64,000 nucleotides of DNA from Haematococcus lacustris. Its lineage: Eukaryota; Chlorophyta; Chlorophyceae; Chlamydomonadales; Haematococcaceae. Made by a program: the position numbers and the translations under genes. Positions 34,001 to 44,866 of the stretch are shown piece after piece (position 1 is the stretch's first letter; every line of letters begins with the position of its first letter). The stretch spans positions 4,232,167-4,296,166 of the forward strand of contig JASKMD010000024.1 in assembly GCA_030144725.1 (NCBI GenBank), in the 5' to 3' direction. The notes under the pieces are model-generated. The model was not told where the DNA came from, did no database searches, and saw only the letters and a program-made list of their open reading frames with translations.

Positions 34001-34042
34001 GGCGAGCTCGACAAAGTGTTGTGCCACGTGTCAGAGGTCTGA
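28063..34042 (+). CDS. CCDC40: CCDC40 (FAP172), axonemal ruler subunit
   Basis: Fourteen exons: 28063-28254, 28379-28507, 28669-28743, 28861-29225, 29593-29929, 30235-30313, 30517-30784, 30985-31075, 31225-31534, 31807-31916, 32487-32645, 32953-33135, 33460-33635, 33835-34042. The 2,682 coding bases give 893 residues in one frame with GT-AG introns. The product is almost all coiled coil. Family landmarks include GVELYGFQQNLAKLQ (about 74-88), LERMVGNMEDEETGPLEATI (about 482-501), and VMLWERKLLLEKEMRE with EMKKEIHRMQ (about 653-690). CCDC40 pairs with CCDC39 to form the 96-nm molecular ruler along doublet microtubules, which positions radial spokes and inner dynein arms. The start ATG precedes a conserved HPDHPLLARAQQAL segment. 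The long N-terminal extension of animal homologues is absent. Confidence 0.93.
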
Positions 34043-34215
34043 CTTAGCGTGCAGCAGACAAGCGTCAAGCCGTCTACATATCCAGCCAAACAAACGTTCA
34101 CATATTCAGCTCTGTCGGTGTGCGCACGCATTGGGGTTTTGTGGGGTGGGAGGGTTTGCGGGAAACGGTTGTATACGGCTGTGCAGCAGCCAGCAGTCTG
34201 CTACGCTGTCGGCGA

Positions 34216-34220
34216 TGTAA
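34216..34220 (+). terminator. TGTAA polyadenylation signal for CCDC40
   Basis: TGTAA, the usual chlorophyte poly(A) signal, lies 174 nt after the CCDC40 stop codon. Confidence 0.6.
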
Positions 34221-34481
34221 GGCATTGTGCTGCATTCAATGTCTGTTGTCCCACGATATAGCATGTCCAAGGAAGTCAGTTCGTTGGCAGCCAGAACCTG
34301 TCCTAAGGATGTATAAGCACTGGTTGCGGCAAGTTAGTATTAGTATTACGCACACTAGCAGTAGCTGTTGCAATGATGATCTCACAGCCTATGCTGAATT
34401 GCAACGCTTGCTTTACTGTGGAGTGGCACGAGGGCAGTAGGGATCAACGGTTGTTAAGGGAAATGCGGGTTTACTAATACC

Positions 34482-35015
34482 GTAGTGATACGCCCTGTTG
34501 GTGATTTCACCAAATCAATTCGTCACCAAATTGTATCACCATTTGTTTGAGATGCGGCTGTCACCAAATTTGTAGCAGCACCCTCAAGTTCACCATAACT
34601 CTATGGTATATGGCGCCAAAGCTGAAAACAAGCTTCGAGGGCTGCTGCCACGGTGGAGGCTGATGGAAGCGACAGCTGCAGTGCCAGCAGCTCAGCCAGC
34701 AGCAGCTCTGATAGCCGTGAGGGCGAGAGTGATAGTGAGGATGATGAGGCCGTGATGGAAGCAGCCACACGCTTCAGTGCCCGAAGGCGGCTGCCCCACT
34801 AGTGAACAAATACATATGTGGACAATGTGCTATTGCTAGGTGTTGCACTTGGCAGCCTCTGGCTTCGTAGATCTATTGAGAATAGGGAGTCACCAAACAT
34901 GTATCACTTCAATGTTTGAGGCAGGCGCTGTCACCAAATATGTGCCAATAGGGCCTTTGGGACCGTTTTTCGGGTTTCACCAAATCAGCGTATCACCAAC
35001 AGGGCGTATCACTAC
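34482..35015. mobile_element. MITE-like element, 24-bp perfect TIR
   Basis: Ends carry a perfect 24-bp inverted repeat (34482-34505, starting GTAGTGATACGCCCTG, and 34992-35015). The dinucleotide TA at 34483-34484 and 35013-35014 may be the target duplication, as in Tc1/mariner-type elements. Subterminal copies of CACCAAAT occur at both ends. The interior encodes a C-terminal-looking acidic/basic tail (SRGEGESDSEDDEAV-like, then TRFSARRRLPH and stop near 34802), plausibly the end of a lost transposase. It lies between the convergent CCDC40 and APT genes. Confidence 0.8.
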
Positions 35016-35252
35016 AGTAGATTGTATCTATGCACTGGCAAGCAAACACCTGAAAAACACGCTTGCTCTCTACGGAGGTGCCAATGTGGTCACCGCAAAC
35101 GCAGCATTCCTCTGGCTGCAAATACAAGCGGGGCATGTCTTCATTGCCTGGTGGTCTTAGCTCTACTGATCTTGTGGCTGACCACATCCTCTGCCAGCAC
35201 CCGTCTTGCCAGCACCACGGCATGCCGCTCGAACCATGTGGCGTCCAAGGGT

Positions 35253-35257
35253 TTACA
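35253..35257 (-). terminator. TGTAA polyadenylation signal for APT
   Basis: TGTAA on the minus strand, about 110 nt beyond the APT stop codon. Confidence 0.5.
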
Positions 35258-35366
35258 CGCAAGGCAGAGGGTCGCAGGCCACACCAGGCCAGCGCATGGG
35301 GCCTGGAGGACCAGGGAATCCCAAGGCTGTCCATGAGGTGCACCCAGTTGGGCCCGCGGCTGGCCC

Positions 35367-36918
35367 TCACTCACCCTCCTTCTCCACCAGCACGAACAGC
35401 TGTGTGCCCTGCATCTTCTGACGCCCGTTGAGGAAGGGCAGCTCAATCACGCACGCAGCCTCCACAACCTCCCCACCCACTTTCTCTGCGCAGTTGGGGC
35501 ACCACGCACTCACCCAGTAGGTCCTTGCCCTCCAGCCCTGGCGCCACCAAGCGGCAGCCTTTCCCACACAGCCCTATTTGCTGAACTTGCCACCAACCAT
35601 CTCGCTACTTGTCTCTTTCTGAACCTGCGCTCCTGACCTCCAACCAGCCTCCTGCCCACACATCGCCTGCTGCTGGTGCTGCTGCTGCTCACAACTGCTG
35701 CTGGTGTTGCCTTCACACTGTTGCCAATGTGTTGCTAGGCTGCACACTGCCTGCACACCCACTTATGAGGTTGATGCCAGCATTCAGGGTGCCGCCTGTG
35801 GCGATGAGGTCGTCCACCAGCAGCACACGCTGCCCAGGCAGCACCGCCCCTGTGTGCATCTCAATCTTGTCCACGCTGTACTCCGTCACGTACTCCTCAG
35901 ACACCTTCTCACCTGCAGGCAGCACCAGGGCAACAGCAGGGTGCAGGCTGATCAGCCAGGAGTGGAAACTAGAGCCAGCAACAGCCCACTGCAATGCTTA
36001 TTGCCTGTACTGCAACGCCAAGCCACTGCTGCCTGGCCCCTGAACTTTGCCAGCACCAGTGCCACCACTGCCAATCAACACCAACCACCCCCAAACTGTC
36101 ACCACCAGCATGGTTCCCCAAGGCTTATGGCTCAGGGGGCACACCTGCCTGCACTATGCAGCTGCATGCAGGGTGGACGTGGCTGACTACAGTGCCGAGC
36201 ACCGTCAGGCTTGAAGGGCTGCCACGCACCGGGCAGCTTGCCGGGCTTCCTCAACGGCACAAAGGCGCAGTGCAGTGCCAGGGCCAGCGGGGCCCCAAAA
36301 ATCAGGCCGCGCGCCTCAAAGCCTGCACCCCAGCACTGGCAGCTCAAGCAGCCAGCAGCTCAGACAAGGGGCGCAGGAATCAAGCGTGCAGCAGGCCCCC
36401 TTTTGACCCCTTCTGAAACGGGCACTGTGTGCATGCAAAGCACACATGCAGGAGGCGTGGTGCATGGGGTGCCACACTTCATGCTTCTGCCCATTTCTAC
36501 CATGCAAACTGAGCTGTAGCCAAATGTGTTGCAAGGCCTCAAATGTGTGGGTGTGATTGACAGCATGTTCTGTCCCACGCAGAGGAGAAGCAAAATGTGG
36601 CAGGCTAGATTGTGAGCAGCCATGATAACAGACCTGCCACGACATCGATCTTCTTATCTTTGTATTGCTCGACCAGCAAGTCAATGGTGTATTGGAAAGC
36701 TGTAGGATTCAGAAGAATGGTGGTCACATCCCAAAACAAAATGCCCTTTTTGGGAAAGTCTGCGGTAAGCTTGCAAGTGGTGATGGGGTGGGCGGCGGAG
36801 TTCCATGCACACCATCGCACCCCGCGCCGCAAGCGGTCATGCTGGGTGCAATGCGCCTACCAGGCACGCCGCGGATGGACTCGAGGATGAGTTTTTTCTT
36901 CTCATCGTTGCTTGCCAT
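35367..36918 (-). CDS. APT: Adenine phosphoribosyltransferase
   Basis: Five exons in coding order, 36918-36861, 36759-36634, 36322-36230, 35912-35763 and 35485-35367, total 546 bases and 181 residues, the usual length for APRT. The enzyme makes AMP and pyrophosphate from adenine and PRPP. Seen: [20 protein letters not shown] start, [38 protein letters not shown], the PRPP-binding loop [14 protein letters not shown] (about 122-135), and C-terminal [16 protein letters not shown]. There is no obvious targeting peptide, so it is probably cytosolic. The stop TGA at 35369-35367 overlaps a GTGAGT donor-like word, but the resulting length argues for termination there. It is divergent from the mTERF-like gene, with 543 bp between the start codons. 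Confidence 0.95.
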
Positions 36919-37461
36919 TCTTAAGCGTGAATGCAGAAGCTGAGAAAGCTGCGGTGACTGTCACGGAAAGAAAGCATCGATAAAGTACCAAGGGAAGAAA
37001 CAGAAAAACGTGACGGCTCTGCTTTCCACGCAGTGCTCACAGTGTTGCTGAGCTAGCAGCTCCAGCTCGTGGTATTGTATCAAGGATATGCTAATAGTAG
37101 CAGACCTATTTTCATTCAACTCTAACGGCATGGTTGTTTACTAAAAGCTCCTGAGCTGTTGCGCGACAGCACCCGTAAGACAGTCTATACAGCATTTGGT
37201 GTTTGTGTACCGTTTTATTGCCCACTCCAACCTTGTACAGCAAGGATTATGACAACTTCAACTTCGTGGCGACCTGGAAGCTGGCTCGGCTGGTTGAACT
37301 CCCCCCGTTGGAGGCCCCGAGGGTTCGTGGAGCATCAGACTAGACAGGGATAGGACGGAAAGGAAGGAAGCGAGCGGAGAATGGGGATTATGAACTCTGC
37401 CGGATGATCCATTTCAGACTTGTCGCACGTCCCTTCACCTTGCCCTCGCATCAAGCCTACG
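36919..37461. promoter_or_regulatory. Shared APT / mTERF-like upstream region
   Basis: 543 bp separates the two divergent start codons, so promoters of both genes must lie here or in leader introns. No TATA box or other element could be assigned with confidence. Confidence 0.4.
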
Positions 37462-39747
37462 ATGCTCCCTCTGTCTGGCTTCAACCGCATCGCCTCAGCC
37501 TCACCCCACGTGCTCAGCCCGCACTCCCCGCACTCCACCACAAAACCATCTCCGCGCACACACCGTCGGCGCACAGGAGCCTGCCATTGCGTGCCAACCG
37601 CAACAGCCAAGGTCGCATCAGCGGAGCCTCCGCAACTGCAATTGTCGGAGCCCGCTTGGGCTCAGGCTTTGAGCGACTTGACGAGCGCCCTACCAGAGCT
37701 CCCCGAGGACCAGGCTAAGCTGACCCTAGAGAAGGCGTTCGGATGGAAGGGCCAGGCCTACTGGCGTGGCAGCAAGGTCAGTTGAGGCAGCAGGGTCGTT
37801 GTAGGGACCCATGGAGCCAGGAGGTGTCGAGGCAAGCTTGCATGCGAGCATAGAAAGCGACTGCCTGTGGGTTGGCCTAAGGATGGGCATGAGGGCCTGC
37901 ACTGCATTCCCCCTGCGCCCCACGCCGTCCTCGCTGCCTCCGCTTGTTCTACTTGCCAGAGTGACCATCACTGCTCCTCACCAGGTTGGGTACTGAATGA
38001 GTACACTAAATGGGAGGCTTCTAATTATGCATAGACAGCAAGTCGTGGTCATGACAATCAGACAGAGGCTCCACAGTACCTGCAGAGGCAGTTTGATTGA
38101 CGGCATGCCTGGCCGGGTCTGCCTGGCTGACTGTTGTGGCAGTAGGGGGAGTGCTGGGGTCAGGGCTGGGTCCAGGGGTACTGCCTGGCTGACCGTGCTG
38201 CTGGCCTGGTGACAGGTGTGCCAGGTGCCGGAGCTGGGGGACGTGGGCGCGGTGCTACAATACCTGACCAGCCTGGGCCTGCAGGGCGAGCAGCTGGCCA
38301 AGGTGGTCCGCCTGTTTCCCGAGGTGCTGGCCTGCAGGTGAGGGGAGCGGGCGGGAGAGTGGGGTGATGGGCCAGGGGGCCAGGCAGGTGGCTATATGTG
38401 GGTGACTGTACAGCTGGCATGCAGAGCAAGCCAGCAGCAGCTAAGCAGCTCAGCAGCCTGCGTGTATGACCATGGCCAGCAGTGCAGTGGCCAAGAGGCA
38501 CCCAGGCAGGCTAGGGGAGGCTGGACCCTGCACAGCAGCAGGCCACACTGGCAGTAGTAGCTGCCGCTGGAGCCAGGGCAGCCGGGAAAGAAGTGTGGCG
38601 GTTGTGAGTGAGCTCCCGTAGCCTGCCGTGTGCTCTGCAAGGCTCTATGGCTGTCCAAGCTGGTTAAGCATGGCCAGGCACATGAGTGCTACCAGCCAAC
38701 ATGGGGAGTGGTGGCACTTGACCTCACTGGCGGGTCTGCAGTATGTGCACACCACCCCCAGGCATGCGTGGCACCTTGTCTGCCTACCCAGCCTACAAAG
38801 CTGCTCCTGCAGCTGCTCCTTAAGACCGACTTGGCCCGCTCTTCCAGTCTCTCCTTTAGCGCCCTCCCTTGTGGCGAGACGGAGCCTACGCAGCCCAGGT
38901 TGTTAGGCTGCTTGGGTTTGGGCTGTTTGGGCTCATCCGCGCCCTTGCGCTTCTTGCCCTTCATCGCGCTCTGTAGTAGATGGTACGACTGTCTCTACTC
39001 TCACTACTCTCACTCTCGCGACTTACATTGGCATTGCCAGTGCGGGGAACCTTGTGCACCTTAGCCTACCCAGCACACAGCAGCTGCTTCACGGTGTCAG
39101 GCTTGAGCACGCTGGCGCTTCTGCATGCTTATTCTAACCCCAACAACAAATCATGCCAGTGCATAGGTATAGGCATGTGGTGCTGTACACATCTAGCTGC
39201 CACCGATGATGCTGGGACACAGCCCACAAAGCAGCAGCTGCATGCAACGGGGTGGGTACTCAGGCTGGCCATGTACAGCTTCGTCAGCTGGTGTGCAGTG
39301 TGGTGCGTGCTCCACCCGCATCAGTCCACCCGTTCCTGTGCTGGCGGACAAGGCCGTCGCCGTGTCGCCCATGTACATAAACTGCGCACAGCATTCATTA
39401 CCTTCCGTGGCCTTGCGCGAACGGGCCCTGTGTTGGGTTTGGTGTGCGATTTCTTGACCGCAGTGTGGAGGGTCAGCTGCAGAAGTCCGTGGCTAAGCTG
39501 CAGGGCGAGTGGCGCATGACGGGCGACGTGCTTACCCGCGCGCTAGTGCGCCAGCCGCAGGTGACCCGGCGTGTCACATCAGTCAGGAGCACCTGCGATA
39601 GAGCGGTCATAGCCCTGCCTGTTGGCGCAATCTGAAGTCCGCCAGCCTGCCGCCCTGCCGCTGTACGCGCCGCAGGTGCTGGGTTTTGATCGAGACTGTG
39701 AAGGCACCTGCTTTGGTGAATGCAACCGCTGCTGGGCACGCTTCTAA
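37462..39747 (+). CDS. Short mTERF-like protein with Cys-rich tail
   Basis: Four exons, 37462-37776, 38216-38337, 39464-39560 and 39676-39747, give 201 residues. Residues 1-57 (MLPLSGFNRIASASPHVLSP start; rich in Ser, Thr, His, Arg, Pro) look like an organelle transit peptide, probably plastid. Residues about 60-178 contain helical segments of mTERF style: LPELPEDQAKLTLEKAFGW, VLQYLTSLGLQGEQLAKVVR with LFPEVLACS, and LQKSVAKLQGEW with LTRALVRQPQVLGF. The C-terminus is DCEGTCFGECNRCWARF, with Cys at about 186, 190, 194 and 197, suggesting metal or redox chemistry. mTERF proteins act in organelle gene expression; the role here is inferred. Exon 2 has two in-frame acceptors 9 bp apart (38216 or 38225). 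Confidence 0.68.
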
Positions 39748-40878
39748 CCCTGGGTTGCGCGGATTGTGAGCGCTGGGTAGCGGAGGCCAGGCGACGAGCG
39801 CTGGGCATCAATCACCCAACCAGCTCGTGAAGCAGGCAGGGTGTACAAGACGAGAGTAGGTTGAGAGTCGTTGCAACGTGAGAATGGCCGGGGGGGGGGT
39901 CCCTGGCATGGTGGCAGGTATTAAGTTTCTATTGAAAGCCTGCTTGATTGGTTATGCAAGGCATCGGTGGTGAATAGTCCACGTGTCAGTGATGGTCAGG
40001 GTGCAACCAGGGAGGTATTATCATGGCGATTGAACAAAATAGGTGTTGAGTTTTGACTGGGGACCGGAAGAGTAACTGTTCGTCGGAAAGTTTTGGAGCT
40101 CTAAAACCGTCTGCTTAGAGGCTTTTTAGAGGCTCTTTTTTAGAGGTCCGAAACTTTCCGACGTTAGTAAGGTAGAAGCAACCATGTTTGGTGAACTGCT
40201 GACGGCCTAACAAGGAGAGGACCAAGCAGCGGCCAAAATCAAACAATAACCAAACAGTGCCTAGGTACTTGAACCGTGAAACCTTTCAACTTGTTGGTGA
40301 TCAGCTCTTTTGCATCACCTTTCACATTATCCTCTGCCATGGCATAGGCCTGGGGAGGTCGGGGGGCAGGCAGGGCAAGTATAGGGGGCAGGTTAAGTAG
40401 GCAGGACAGGAAGATTGTTTGGGATAAGACAGATGCAGCCGCCCTTGCCAGGCGGCAAGCTCAATGGAGGCTGACGAGGCTGGCACTTGGACATGATTGC
40501 TGCCAGACCTAGTTGGGGTCCTCCACTCCTTCACACCACAAACCCTCCTCCCCTTGCCTCCTTTGCCTTTCCCTCATGCCGCCTACCGACCTACAAGCCA
40601 TGCAGCCACACCAGGCCATACCATACCATACCATACCACCATACACCAGGCCATACACCAGGCCACCATACCATAGCATGCCTAACAGCACATCATTCCC
40701 CTACTAAGGCGTAGAGGCTGTGTTATCTGTTATCTGGAATGTTTGCATGCAGCAAGCATCCGGCACCAATACCTAATTTCCTACCCCTCCCCCCTTGCGA
40801 GAGTCAGGCAACCGATGTTGGCATGAAACACATGCTGTAATGTAAGCAACAGCTTCAGCATTGCGCTGGGCACACATG
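39748..40878. other. Spacer with hairpin and CCATA microsatellite
   Basis: No gene recognised. It contains a run of ten G near 39890, an imperfect hairpin at 40081-40163, and a CCATA/CATAC microsatellite with ACCAGGC insertions at about 40614-40676. Confidence 0.5.
40081..40163. repeat. 83-bp hairpin with 17-bp inverted ends
   Basis: CGTCGGAAAGTTTTGGA at the left is the inverse of TCCGAAACTTTCCGACG at the right, with one mismatch. The loop holds repeated TTAGAGG/TTTTAGAGG words. It could be a tiny MITE; no clear target duplication was found. Confidence 0.6.
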
Positions 40879-41712
40879 CTACTGTGCTACAGGCTGCTGG
40901 GCTAGGGCCTTAGGGGCTCGGTCTCGCCGCTTCTTGAAGCCCAATGCGGGGTACTCCTTGCCCTTGGCAGGAAGTCTTGCTCGGTGTGGCCACCTGCACA
41001 GCTCCAGTGGGCGCCACATGCTCTCCCCTGCCCGCTGCATGTTGAGGGCTGCGTTGCAGTCCCTGTCCACCCATCTGCCAAGGTCACCAGGGGTAGCCTG
41101 GTGCAGCTGTGGGCACCACATGAGCCCCCGCACTGGCGCCTCAAACCGCTTGCTCTAGGCTGACCGCAAAAAGCGGTTCTGCACCTGACCTGGCTGGGGC
41201 TTCCAGCCTTCAAGCCTGGTGGGCTTGCTGCGCTCCAGCTCCACCTCACAGGGCTGGGGGCTGTTCATAGCTGAGCTGACCCTGCTGGTGCGGAATTCAT
41301 CCACCGTCACCACCTTGCCTGGCACCCTGTCGGTTGGCTTGCCGCTGTTGGGCCTCTCCACCACCTTGCGGCAGGCCTGCAGCACAGCCTTGGCCCCCGA
41401 CCCACCCCGGGTGTCAATGCCTGGGTTGCCAAAGAACACCACCAGCTGCTTGCGGGTCCCCCACCGCTTCTGGGACTCAATAGCTGCCTTCTCCTCCAAT
41501 TGCATGGCATACAAGGCACACACCACGATGTGACCTTATGTGGATTGGAGACATGGGCACCTAGCAGGTCACATGTGAGGCAGTCATCATCATCTGGCCC
41601 TGACCCTACCCCCCTACCCTTGACACTCCCACCTTCTTGGAGTAGCGCTCCAGGACCTTCTCCTGCGCCATGCAGCCTCATCTTCTGCTCAGCCCACTTT
41701 CGATAGCAGCTA
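40879..41712 (-). pseudogene. Fanzor-like nuclease pseudogene
   Basis: Read from about 41712 leftward: YRKWAEQKMRLHG, a 2-nt frame break, AQEKVLERYSKK, an apparent intron (about 41630-41510), then EKAAIESQKRWGTRKQLVVF, FGNPGIDTRGGSGAKAVLQA, and the RuvC-II-like VVTVDEFRTSRVSS (Glu catalytic). After an in-frame TAG at 41157-41155 comes SKRFEAPVRGLMWCPQL, the RuvC-III-like RWVDRDCNAALNMQ, and a tail ending AQQPVAQ at 40879. This matches the C-terminal half of the TnpB/Fanzor family, eukaryotic RNA-guided nucleases usually carried on transposons. RuvC-I and the N-terminal half are missing, and the frame is broken at least twice. It lies directly behind the TatD gene's 3' end. Confidence 0.75.
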
Positions 41713-41720
41713 CCTAGCAG

Positions 41721-44700
41721 CTACATCGCCTTCCCTGACAGAGCCCCAGGCGGCAACCAGGAGCGCCCCTCACCTAGCGCAGGGTTCTTAGGCGCTGCCT
41801 CTGGCCCCGCTTGCACACGGCGCTGCATCACATAGCCTGGCGGCAGGAAGCTGTCGTAGAAGGCCTCAAAGTTTGCGGTCAGCAGCTCCGTGGCCTGTCA
41901 ACACGCGGCGCGCAACCCAAGCGATGCAAGAATGGTCACTGGTTGCGGCCTAGTGGCGATGGCGGCGGTATCGTTACAGACTAGACGCCCGTGCAACTGC
42001 CAGCGCAACCACGTCGCGCACCTGCTCTGCCGTCCACCCACGCGCCTCCGCTACCAGCTGCAGCACAGCGCCCAGCGCCGCGTCCATGCGCCCGGCGTCA
42101 TCCTCATCGGTCTCTGCAGGTTAGGCTGCAGCTCTGTTTCCTCAGCGGTGATAGCACAGGCTGGCTAGCTGTGCAAGGCCTTCTTGCCCATGGCACTTCC
42201 AGGCAAGCCATGGCCCTCACTCTGACCCTCACTCCCACGGGAGCTAGTCTAGTGAAGTTGGGCCCTGCGCCACCTGGCCCTCCCCTGCACCACCCTGCTC
42301 GCTCTCTCCCAGCCCCTGCACTGCAGCATTGATCCCTACCTGCCAGCAGCCGATCCTGTGGCACTGCCCTGATGCGCGCTACCAGCTTGTCCCGGCCGGC
42401 CCCTGACCGCGCATTGATGGTGGCGCTGAAGCTGAAGTACAGCCGGGAGCCCACGCCCCTGGGCAGCGCCAACAGCTGCAGGGCGCGACCAACATGCCAG
42501 GCCGGGCCTTGCAGCCGGTGCCGGGCCTCTTCCACTGCCCTGACCCTGCCCTTGCTGAACAGCCTAGGCTGACCTGGCAGCACCGGCCCTTGCCCACTCC
42601 TTCCCATCAGGGGGCTGTAAGCTGTAAGACGCCCGCTCATATTGATTGACCAAGGCGTGGCATCTGGCAGCTAAGGCTGTGGCCTGCAGGCCATACCCAC
42701 CGCCTTCACGCCCTCAAGCCCCATGCCTCTCACTAGCTGCCATTGCCTGGCCCGTCTGCCTACACCCATCCTCTTCTGATCCTAGCTAGGGTCTGATCCC
42801 AACCTGCAGCTGTGGAGGAGGGGCCGCCAGCACCGCGCTGCCACTCACCTGCTTGATGCTGTCTGGTGGCCCATTGAAGCTGTGCAGCATGATGCGAGGT
42901 GGCAGCTCCTCTGATGGGGTGCTGGATAGCAGCGCCTGGGGGAAGCAGCAGCAGCTCGTGCCACCAGTTGGGGGGGCCAGGTCTGGGTCAAAGTTAGGGT
43001 CAAGGTCAGGGTCAAGGTCGGGGCCAGGGTCGGGGTCAGGGTCAGGGTCAGGGTCAGGGTCAGGGTCAGGGTCAGGGTCAGGGTCAGGGTCAGGGTCAGC
43101 GTCAGGGTCAGCGTCAGGGTCAAGGGCAGGGGCAGGGGCATAGCACTCGCACCATCATGTGGCCTGTTGCACGGACGCAGTGTAGGCTGGCTGGGCGCTG
43201 AAGCTGTGCAGCCAGGGCCAGCTGTGTGCGCAGCAGGCTAAGCTGGTGGGGGAGCGATTGTGACGCCTGCAGCAGGGCAGGGCGCAGGGGCAGGCTGGTG
43301 GACTGCTCCCCACTACCAGCCCACAGCCTTACACCTTGCCCCTCACAACTGGAAACTGAGCACCAGCCGCAGCCCTGGCCCTACTCCATCCTACCTGTCA
43401 TGCGCTGGGTGCCTGCCCCTGCCCCTCTCATGCCACTGCCTCCCCTCCTGATGCCCCTGGCCCCCCACAATGATAACCAACCCCTTCAACCCCGGCCCTT
43501 CAACCCCCTGCCCCTTCAGCCCCTGCCCCTCTCACGCCCCTACCCCTCATGTCCCTGCCGCCCAATCCCTCATCTCCCACCGCCATTGCGTGCGCCAGGG
43601 GTGCTGACCTTGGTGCCGGGCACCACGGCCGCCCGGTCCAGCCCGCACTCCCCTAGCACTGCTCCAGGCACTTCGGTCAGCAGCTGCCTCAGCCGCCCAG
43701 CCCAGGTCACAGAGGGGCAGCTGGCTAGCAGCTGCCGCACAGCTTCCTGATCTCGGTCTGTGCCTTGAGGGAGGTCGAGCAAGCCTAGCTGCTGCAATGT
43801 GAGGCCTATGCCATTCTGTAAATTGCTTGAGTGGGAGGGGGAGGGGGATGCGGGAGGGGGGAGGGGGAGCGGGGGGGAGCAGGGCGAGGCTGTTGAGGTG
43901 GGTGTGGGTGGGTAGGCTGAGGGGCGAGGGCGCTGAGTGCTGGGGGAGGTGTCAGGGTCCTTGCCGCTGTGAGGCTCCATGCCACTGGGGGGTGTGGAGG
44001 CAGGGGGGAGCAGGGCCGGCACAGTCGGGTGGGGTAGGGGCAGCGGGGCGTGCAGGTGGGCGTACCAGGGGTGTATGCCCAGACAAGGGATGACCTGGGG
44101 TGGGCCAGGGGCGACACATGGCTGGCGCCAGGGCAGGGCCAGGGGTGTGCAGTGCAGGGTAGGGGTGGGGAAGCGGACTTGAACACTAGCACTTGAACAG
44201 TTGGGCTGAAGACGGCGGCACTGGCTGGGGACGAGCAACCCACTGACTGAGCAGGGAATGTTTGCCATACTGTGTTGCTGTAGCATAGCCAAGGCAACTC
44301 AAACACATAGTGCAGCAAGGGGCTGCAGTGGGCCAGTCCGGATCTGCTCTGCTGGTGACAAGTCATTTTGTCACTGGCTGGGGAGGAGCTAAGGCTGTCT
44401 GGTGGGAGGGGGACGGGGTGGTGGGAAGGGGTGGGGGCTGGGGTGACCCTGGGCTCAGCTGCAGCCCGACCAACAGCCACCCTGCTCTAGTGAGGTCTTG
44501 CGCCAAACCCAGACTGCCGCCCTGCTCACCTCCGGTCCCAGCGGCAAGACCGCCTGCCTACCAGGCCTCCCTACCCACCTTGCACAATCGCACCTTGCGT
44601 GGCAGTGCCCGCTGCAGCTCCAGCACCCGCTCCCAGTCTCCCTCTGACACACCCATCACCGCCACAGCTGGCGCTTGCACCCTCTGCAGCCGCTCCTGGC

Positions 44701-44866
44701 TGTCAGGGCCTTGCTGGGGATGGCAGTGGGCGTCAGGCAGGCGCAGAGGCAGCACGCTGCAGCTGCTTTGCGAGGGCGGGCAGGCGGGGCCAGGACTGAT
44801 AAGAGCATGGGGCATGCTGCAGGCAGTCCGCAGCGCATTTAGATGTTTCCTGTACAATACTGGCAT
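41721..44866 (-). CDS. TatD-family metal-dependent hydrolase
   Basis: Seven exons in coding order: 44866-44594, 44094-43609, 43266-43153, 42935-42849, 42475-42340, 42113-42022, 41894-41721, giving 1,362 bases and 453 residues. TatD ligands are all visible: DAHCHP (His 47, 49), GIHPW (97-101), GECGLDR (Glu 240), SLHCVRA (His 282), MLHSFNG (His 309), LLAETD (Asp 368). LYFSFSATIN and NFEAFY near the end also fit. TatD enzymes are deoxyribonucleases or related TIM-barrel phosphoesterases. A Pro/Ser-rich insert of about 100 residues follows GIHPWYAHLH (about 107-205). The start may be Met 1 or Met 18. The last exon is read through a possible donor to TAG at 41721. The 5' exon and upstream DNA are duplicated at 53.8-54.7 kb. 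Confidence 0.88.
42984..43125. repeat. GGGTCA hexamer tract in a TatD intron
   Basis: About twenty copies of GGGTCA with GGGTCG, AGGTCA and GCGTCA variants, wholly inside the intron between 43153 and 42935. The unit differs from TTAGGG and is not telomeric. Confidence 0.9.

Noticed and set aside
34840..35160. 106-codon frame near the MITE right end
   Set aside because: It spans the element border and has no recognisable domain.
42986..43125. GGGTCA tract as interstitial telomere
   Set aside because: The unit is GGGTCA, not TTAGGG, and it lies inside an intron.
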